The notes beneath the pieces were generated by a model. It was given only the letters and a program-made list of their open reading frames with translations, did not search any database and was not told where the DNA came from. Of a stretch of DNA of 64,000 bases, positions 56,929-64,000 are shown one piece after another (position 1 is the first letter of the stretch; every line of letters begins with the position of its first letter). The position numbers and the translations under genes are program-made. Source of the stretch: Eretmocerus hayati (taxonomy: Eukaryota; Arthropoda; Insecta; Hymenoptera; Aphelinidae); contig CM056742.1 in NCBI GenBank assembly GCA_029851415.1, positions 89,022,748 to 89,086,747 on the forward strand, given 5' to 3'.

Positions 56929-57792
56929 GTCAATAGAGCCCTGTATGGCCTGCGATTCATCAGGGCGTGTACCACCGAGATACTCCGCCGAAAACTAGTC
57001 GAGACATCAGTCCAACCACATCTGGACTACTGTGCAGTGGTATATCTAGACGCAGACGAAGAACAACGGACGCGACTTCAAAGATTGTCCAATTCATGTG
57101 TGAGATACATCTTTGGTGTTAGAAGGGATGAGCACATCACTCCGTACCGGGAACGCCTGCGCTGGCTACGGTTGGACTCCCGTAGATTATATTTTGCAGC
57201 TATTCTGATATACAAAATCTTGAAGATGAGAGAGCCCGAATACTTGGCTGCAATGTTTACCATGTATCAGCGCAGGCCTACCAGTCGGAGTGAAGAGAGA
57301 GAACTTGATATACCCAGAGTTCGGCTCACCGCGACTGAAGGCTCTTTTCAGTATCGTGGTGCTAGGCTCTGGAACTCTCTACCTCCCTCCTTGCGCCACT
57401 CACCCTCGATATCAGCTTTCAAACTCTCGCTCAAACTTCACCTATTAGAGCTCGACTCCAAAGACTCTGCAATAATCCCAATCGTACTACGCTGAGTACT
57501 GCCAGTAATAGAGTATTTATTTATTTGTTAGAAAATATTTCTGTAATCTGTGTTTGGCAACGATGCTACCTGACATGAGTCGAATTGATGACGTATCATA
57601 TCTGTGATAAAACTGACCTTGGATAGCTTTGAACAAATATCCCAGTTATATTTCCATTATGTCTCTTGACATTCAGTATTATATTGTCAGGAATTACCTT
57701 TCATATAAGAATATGTTGTTTAAATGTTGAATTGAGTTTTTGCCTTTATGGTGAAATAAAGCTTATCTTATCTTATCTTATCTTATCTTATT
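56929..57792 (+). mobile_element. 5'-truncated non-LTR retrotransposon, RT C-terminus and tail
   Basis: A frame open from 56929 to 57495 reads VNRALYGLRFI, SVQPHLDYCAVVY, RLQRLSNSCVRYIFGV, HITPYRERLRWLRLDSRR and ARLWNSLPPSLRHSPS. This is the post-RT C-terminal region typical of jockey/CR1/R1-group elements. An A/T-rich 3' region and a (TTATC)n tail at 57763-57791 follow. The left boundary is at an A-run, so this is a typical 5'-truncated insertion with the endonuclease and RT core missing. The exact clade is not assignable. Confidence 0.82.
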
Positions 57793-60700
57793 ATAATTAT
57801 TCATGAGGGCAGTAAAAGACGTCCAAGAGAGAGAGGGTTAAAGATGAGACGAGTCGATCCCTTTGAAAATTCGATACGAAATCGTTGTACCAGGAATCTC
57901 ATTTTGTGAGGTCGAAAAATGGTGTAAAATGGTAAAAATTAGAATTTTGGGAAAAGTTGCGTTAATTTTGGAAAAATTACGTTTTACTTTCCTCTCTCGT
58001 ATAACTCTATATTGAGGCCCTAGTGGTTTATTCTGCTCTCTGAGGTAACAGAGACTTTCCAGAGGTTCCCACACTGGAAAGAAGGTACCGAAATTCAGGA
58101 CGTTTCCCTATACGATCCGGATGGATCCTCAGCAAAATTCGCATTGAATTGAGGCTCGAGGAGAAATCCACTGAAAACTCAACAAAATCCCTCTGAATCT
58201 CGTCTGAAACTAATTTCGACGATAAGTATCATGAGACTGGATTGAACACTCAATATACCTCTTCATATTTCAATGAAGTTGTTCTGAATATCTTACTACA
58301 TGAGTCTGCTAGGTATGCCTTTCACCGCTAAAATGAAGTCGTTACATCTCCTAATCCTGAGGAATGACGAAGAAACCAAAAACTTTCAATACTGTACTGC
58401 AATTCTCCATCGGTTTGCAACTACCGTCAACCGGCTACCCCGAACAGGCGGCAACTTTGGACACTCAAGGTACAAGTTTTTGATTCTCGAAATCAGTAAA
58501 GTAGGGATGCGTAAGGGTTCTTATGTTGATTGTTTGATGGTGGTATACGTTGCACCCAAAAATTGGTCTTGTTTTTGTACGGTTTAACTCCCGTATTTCG
58601 ATGATCCTCGGTTTTGAGATCTGTGGTTGAGATCATTCGATTCTCAAAACAAACAGAGAGCATTACCATATCCATTATGGAGGGTCTTACGTTAGATTGA
58701 TCTAGTATTCAAAGTTACCTCAACCAAAAGGTCTAAATTTCAATACTTCTCAAATGCTCATAACTCTCGTCAACAACATCTAAGTGGACTCTTTTGTAGC
58801 ACAATCGAAAGCTGAAACAAGAAGCCTCCAATTGAACCTAGGTACAATGCCATTATAACGTGAGACGTACGAATTACAAGGAATTTACGAGCGAAAATTT
58901 CAGAGAGGTGTTCAAAGCAACCCCGATTGACGGCAGTCATTGATTCATGTAGCGTCAAAAGATCTATCCGAGGCCATGAAATGAAGTCCGAAGTGAACAG
59001 ATGAACGGTTAGACCAATTGAATTATTGAGAATTTGGGAATATTTCTGGGAAATTTATGGGTCCTCATCGCAGGGGGTTGCTAACAAGTCTTGCTCAAAA
59101 ACGAGTCTTGCCGGAAATGTGGTAAGAGATGCGAAGAATTTTCCTTTTCGACTCTCGCAACATCATCAATTGAATTGAGTGGGTCAAATTACACATAAAT
59201 CACCAAATTCCGTGTGCGAGAACGCAAAATATCATGGAACCGGAGCGTCGCAAGTATCCAAGATCAAATCTGATAAGAGTCACAAGCTCCATATGAGAGT
59301 TTCCACGGAACTTTTAACTTTTGTGTTACTGCAGTGTTCCAAGAGTATTTTGAACTATTCGGAGTGCGCAGGAGTGGCATTTTATAGTATTTGGCATCAT
59401 TCAATATGGACTACATTCTTTTTTGTTGAAACGCATCCTGATTTGTCAATAGCAGACCGCAAAGGATGATTTTTGGGTAGTTTACAAACGTACCAACGCG
59501 ATTTTTTGAATTGATAAGGCTGTAGCTAAAATACCTATGCCTCAACTACTTCGGTGGAATGATATATCCATCTACTAATCTCATATTTTGAGAAAATCTT
59601 TGATTCAGAGGTGTGCGCTGATTTGGCTACGATATTAACTCTCATTCATCGATGAGTAACTGAGTTTTGTGGGAAAACTTTTTCTGGCTATTGTTTACGA
59701 AATTGATGAAATACCTTGTGCAAAACGGAAAATTTAGCAATGAGTTTTCGAAGTTAAGAAGAAGACAAATCGAATCCCGTTTGGTTTGTGAGTGTGCGTT
59801 GATCCGGACAAATTTCATAAAGCTTCAAAGCTCATAAAGTTATCGCGCCACTGGCTCTCAAAACGGTCATTTTTTGATGGCATACTCAGGAAACGTTACG
59901 CACAGGATTGGAATGTTGTGCTCTTTTTTCTTCATCGCAAAAGGGATATAACCGCACTGTTCTGAGTTGCAATTGTCGATCGGTATTTCTGTGAGAAGCT
60001 GAGGAGAAATATTTGAATCCGGATGGTAAGCTAAATAAGCCGCTAAATGTGATGGTATCGCGATTTTCTTGATTTTTACATAGTATACGGCTGAAAAATG
60101 AACAAAATAACACCACAGTGTATTCTAGAAATTGAAATGAGACTCATAGCTCTTGACTCGATTTTGGAAATTTACATCGAATTTCGGAGAAATCAATGAT
60201 GAAATTCATCTTAAAGTCAAGTCAGGCAAAATATAATCCGTATCGATCGTCTAGACAATGTTTTGAATCGAATCTGTTCGATTGAAGTTGATTTACGAAT
60301 GTTTCAAGTGTGAAATTCCGTACAATTCGTTCTGAACCAGATACCTCGGCTTGGAAGAGAGTGGCACCACTTTTTTCACATATTTTCGAGGTATAAGAAT
60401 CACATGAAACCCATCTTAAACGTGTGCCATGAGAAAAATTTTTTTTTATTTTAGAGGGTCAAAAGTCAATTGTTCCATGGAAACCCTCATATGTGAGGCC
60501 AAAATATCATGGAAAGCGAAGTGCTGCAGGAATGGTGCAATGAATTTGCGGCGAGTCCGCCTAAACACCCGAGCGTCATATCGTCGCACAAGGTTTTTTT
60601 TTCTTTTCAAATCATACAAGTTCAATTTAGCCCTCGCCAAATTAAATTTTCCCCATGATTTTGGCCAACGAGAAGATCTCCGCAGAATGAGGTAGCGGAG

Positions 60701-61272
60701 GTGATTGAGTTTCATAGGGATATTTTATTATGCAAGATCTACAAGAGTGAAAATTGAAAATCAATCAATGCACATATGGCATTCCCCTGGAATACAGCTA
60801 TGGACGATGACAGAAAAGCAAGCACTCCAGCTTATTCGAAGAGGCAAATGTGGGGAGGTCCTGTGGGCAAAATTCCACGATTTGATAGTTAGAAATAAAA
60901 TGAACCACGATCGCTTGACGGAAAGCCCCATCTTATTCACCCTACGTAAGCAAGTCGAGCTATATGTGGGTAATACCAATTGTGATCGGATACTCTCATC
61001 TTGTGAAGCTAAACGCAAAATCCACACCGACAAAAGCTGACATCTTAATTGCTTGCATCACAGCGCATTTTCCCGATAATATTCTTGAAAGAGTTCCATA
61101 AATTTAATTATTTAAGGCAAGTGACAGGTCTACTGGTAAGAACTTCAGAGCAAGAGGGAATTCATAATAGAAGGAATTAAAGTGATAGTAAGAGAAATGA
61201 AGTCGGCGGCTACTCGGGAAGGCTGTCCCACTTATTTATCAAGGAAAACCACGAGTGCGAGAATGGAATAAG
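57793..61272. other. Gene-poor stretch with diverged inverted copies
   Basis: No gene is supported across ~3.5 kb. Sequence around 59285-59330 (CATATGAGAGTTTCCACGGAAC, AACTTTTG) reappears inverted and diverged at about 60465-60500, suggesting two copies of an old repeat. Open frames (58300-58587, 59179-59469, 60429-60715, 60705-61040) have no domain. Confidence 0.4.
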
Positions 61273-61401
61273 TTACTTGAATTCATGATATTATTGCACT
61301 CGTGTTTGTAATCAATGAAATGATGAATGCGGCTGCTATACGAGTCACTTTAAAGTGACTCGTATAGCAGCCGCATTCATCATTTCATTACTTGAATTCA
61401 T
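61273..61401. repeat. Perfect 76-bp palindrome between 14-bp direct repeats
   Basis: 61314-61351 and 61352-61389 are exact reverse complements with no spacer (…CGAGTCACTTTAAAGTGACTCG…). TTACTTGAATTCAT occurs on both sides, at 61273-61286 and 61388-61401, like a long target duplication or a duplication-inversion scar. Confidence 0.85.
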
Positions 61402-63004
61402 ATCAAGGAGTAGCCGCCGGAGGTTAATCATGAAGTGTCCACGTGGTGTATTTATTGAAATCCGCTACCAGAAAAGAATCCCATCCGATGAGTATGTCGA
61501 CAATAATGAAATCGGTACAATTTTTCCTCATTAGAAGAACTCAAACCCGTGGCAAGCTGGGTCTCGTGGTTGTCGAGATTGAGACCACCGTGTGACCTTT
61601 CGCCTGAAACTTGGATAACGAGAATTCCCATCACGGTGTAACTGTTCTGAGCGTAACGACTGATGAGGACTTGGGCATAAACGCATGAAAATGAATGGAA
61701 CATGTGATTTAGAGGTTAGGAAAATCAGGAGTGTCTGAGAGAGTAGTATTCAACCGGTATGAATCATATACACGATCCACTCCGGGAACGAACCCACACT
61801 ACTCGACAGAACGGACAAAAGGCTCAACCACTCACTGGCGCCCATGAATTTGAGCCACTTCGGTGCCTATACACCAACGCAGGAACTGACTACAGCAGAA
61901 TTTTGACATACCATACGGAGGGGAGACCCTCAATCGACGCCTGTTCTGACCTACTCCCGGGAATAAAATGGTACATGTTGGTTTTTGTTATTATTATTAG
62001 CACGCCATGAAAATAATTTTGAATGTCTTGGGGATTCATGGAAATTTCAATAATTGTTCCCTAGAGCACAATATTAGACGTGAAGGTCAATACTTTCGGG
62101 TGAACGAGTATTAGTTTAGATACAGACGGAATGTTGAAAAGAACGATCTGTCAAATTGCTTAACAATATTTAAGCTTGTCCCGGTGTCCCTGTTGGGAGA
62201 CTCAGGCGAACCATGGGCCGAACACCCACATATCAACCACAATCCAATTCCCCTGCAACCCCCTCGAAAGTTGATTCCCGGATGGCAGGTTCAGCAGAAG
62301 AGGAAGAGAGTATGCTGAGCTCGCCTTCTTTACCCTATTCTGAGGAAATTAATTCCAAAAGGACGCTCTCGTCTACATTTCGCAGTCCTTATCCAAAGCG
62401 TCGCGAATTCTGTAAGCTTCCGGCAAAAATGCAGGAAGATAAGAGAGTTGAAAATTAATTATAAGAGTCCGGGTCGTAATACCCATGGGAGGCTGATTCT
62501 ACTGGGTTGCTCGTTCTAGAGCTCGATAATTCAACCGGTAACCACCACACCACATCATGGCGTATAAACTGGACCAGCATAGCAGTAAACCGTGAATCGC
62601 AAATTTCCGGATTCGCTCCGATATCCAACCAAGTGGTCAGGACCAACAGTAATAGACGATATTCCAAGACTCTAAAATGAGACGAAGGGTTGGTAATGAG
62701 AGAAATGAGGAGGGCAGAGCTCCCTCCTTCGCTCCTTGCCGTATGTGGACCTGCCAGAAATTGTCTCACTTCAGCTCGATATCGTGCTCCCACTTGGAAG
62801 CCCGAACTCGGTCAGAGAATGACTCATTGCCCACCCTACTGAATTCTCACTTCTCTCAGGTTTACCCTTTATTGAAATTCGATACAAATCGATTACATGG
62901 TCCAATAAATACATTGATACATTCCGTGGTCACATATATTGGTTACATAGTGAAATGTTCAATTTTACTCATTATTCCGCGAATATTCTGCAGAACAAGG
63001 AGCG
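61402..63004. other. No confidently supported gene
   Basis: One small frame at 62213-62458 starts ATG in a good context (CGAACCATGGGC) and encodes an 81-aa Ser/Pro-rich peptide (GRTPTYQPQSNSPATPSK). It could be an exon or a retroelement ORF1 start, but nothing corroborates it. The rest appears non-coding. Confidence 0.35.
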
Positions 63005-64000
63005 TTAATCATTGTCAATTCTAGTGAACGCGTGCTTGAGCTTGTCGATGTGAACAACCTTAGTCTTTCCCGGCTTCAATTCCAAAACTACATTTTTAGG
63101 GCTCACGAATTTCAAAATTATATATATTCCGCTGTATTGTTCATCCAACTCATTTGCTCGCGGCTCTTTTAGCAGATACACTTTTTCCCCCTCAGGAAAT
63201 TTCTGATCGTTAATTTTCCTGTCAAATAGCAACTTGGAGCGATTTTTGGCTTGGATGAGGTGATCTCGACATCTAGACTGCGTGTAGTTGAGTTTAGTTA
63301 TAAGTTCGTTAACGCAATCCGAGTATGTTTCTCCACAATTCTTGTCTCAAAGCTAGAAGGCAAGTGAGCCTTTTTTCTATAAATTAATTCATGTGGGGTA
63401 TATCTATGACCACTGTGGTCAGAGACGTTATAAGAGAAACACGGGCATCTTATCCAAGTGTCCCATTGAGCTTTATCTTTCACAAAAATCGCTAAATATT
63501 CCGTAAATACGGGATGACTTCTCTCTAAACCTCCTAGAGTTGATGGTCTAAAGGCGCAGCTACGAATGCGCTGAATTCCAAAAATTGAGGCCAGCCGAGC
63601 CATCAATCGACTCTGAAAATTACTCCCTTGATCAGTTTTGATGACTTGTGGACAACCAAAACGGCAAATGAATTCTTGAGCGAATGCGATTGCGACGGTT
63701 TCGGCCGTTGCATCAAGAATGGGTATAGCTTCCGAAAATTTAGTCAAATTACATTGCAAGGTCAATAAATATTTGTGACCGGATTCTGTTACTGGCAGTG
63801 GACCAACGAGATCCATTTCTAGAACTTCAGAAGCTTCGGTGGGAGTTGAAGTAATTTGCATGGGCATTCGGGTTTTGACACGTCTCAATTTGTATCTCTG
63901 ACAAGTTTCATAAGATTTTATATACTCGATCAAGTCTCTTCTAATGTTAGGCCAAATGAATCGTTCTCTGAGTCTTCTATATGTTTTGTAGATACCTTGA
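63005..64000 (-). pseudogene. Integrase end of a third Ty3/gypsy pol, runs off the window
   Basis: The minus-strand frame is open from the window edge to 63298: RERFIWPNIRRD, YETCQRY (zinc-site cysteine), LEMDLVGPL, KTDQGSNFQSR and LGGLERSHPV, which supply the catalytic Asp, Asp and Glu of the integrase core. The next segment, 63232-63005, is in another frame: EGEKVYLLKEP and VVHIDKLKHAF, the C-terminal region. A stop and a frameshift lie between. The tail motifs match those of the integrase at 31262-32857, so both belong to the same gypsy group. Upstream RT lies beyond 64000; no 3' LTR was recognised to the left. Confidence 0.88.

Overview
The window looks like a piece of an insect nuclear genome, probably from a wasp or other hymenopteran. 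That lineage is an inference from the style of the elements, not proven. It is AT-rich and almost gene-empty, and consists mostly of transposable elements in several states of decay, often nested in each other. The one clear conserved host gene is at the left edge (1-293, minus strand): an exon for the ligand-binding core of a kainate-type ionotropic glutamate receptor that runs off the window.

Layout. 745-1230 holds diverged inverted repeats. 2177-5953 carries two ~327-bp LTR-like direct repeats; the first is split by a 1,312-bp foldback element (2345-3656) whose empty site survives in the second. 6281-9081 is a decayed retrotransposon Gag with zinc knuckles, followed by an odd field of ~18 copies of a 15-bp near-palindrome (9220-10530). 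10,000-17,200 contains small foldback elements, a 275-bp tandem repeat, a hAT-type MITE with perfect 8-bp target duplication (12481-12647), a Penelope-like RT remnant (12700-13830, minus) and a 965-bp foldback (14791-15755).

17234-22690 is a Ty3/gypsy element (5' LTR, primer site, Gag, protease, half of RT), cut off by a ~249-bp-period satellite (22691-25065). Inserted in that satellite is a second Ty3/gypsy element, which can be followed from 25066 to 48525 because both ends carry the 4-bp target duplication CCTG and satellite sequence resumes beyond it. Nested in it are an intact BEL/Pao element (34058-40779, minus, 1,782-codon polyprotein, identical LTRs) and a 1,959-bp insertion (46190-48148) that splits the TATA-like box of the 3' LTR. 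Its pol carries a macro-domain-like module (31400-31780) just before the integrase and a repetitive linker after RNase H. In the env position lies a novel Ser/Thr-rich ORF ending in a Cys-rich domain (43452-45320).

Right of that element are a ~151-bp tandem repeat, a 1.06-kb G-rich minisatellite and a 1,166-bp giant inverted repeat with tRNA-Thr-like modules in both arms (50889-52054). Next comes a minus-strand gene or gene remnant (52299-54230) whose C-terminal Cys motif resembles that of the 43452-45320 ORF. A 5'-truncated non-LTR retrotransposon (56929-57792), a perfect 76-bp palindrome (61314-61389) and the 3' part of a third gypsy pol (63005-64000, minus) complete the window.

Most coding sequence here serves element propagation: Gag packages RNA, and protease, RT, RNase H and integrase mature, copy and insert it. 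Only the BEL/Pao polyprotein looks intact. The most unusual items are the macro-like module in pol, the two Cys-domain proteins and the repeated 15-bp motif field.
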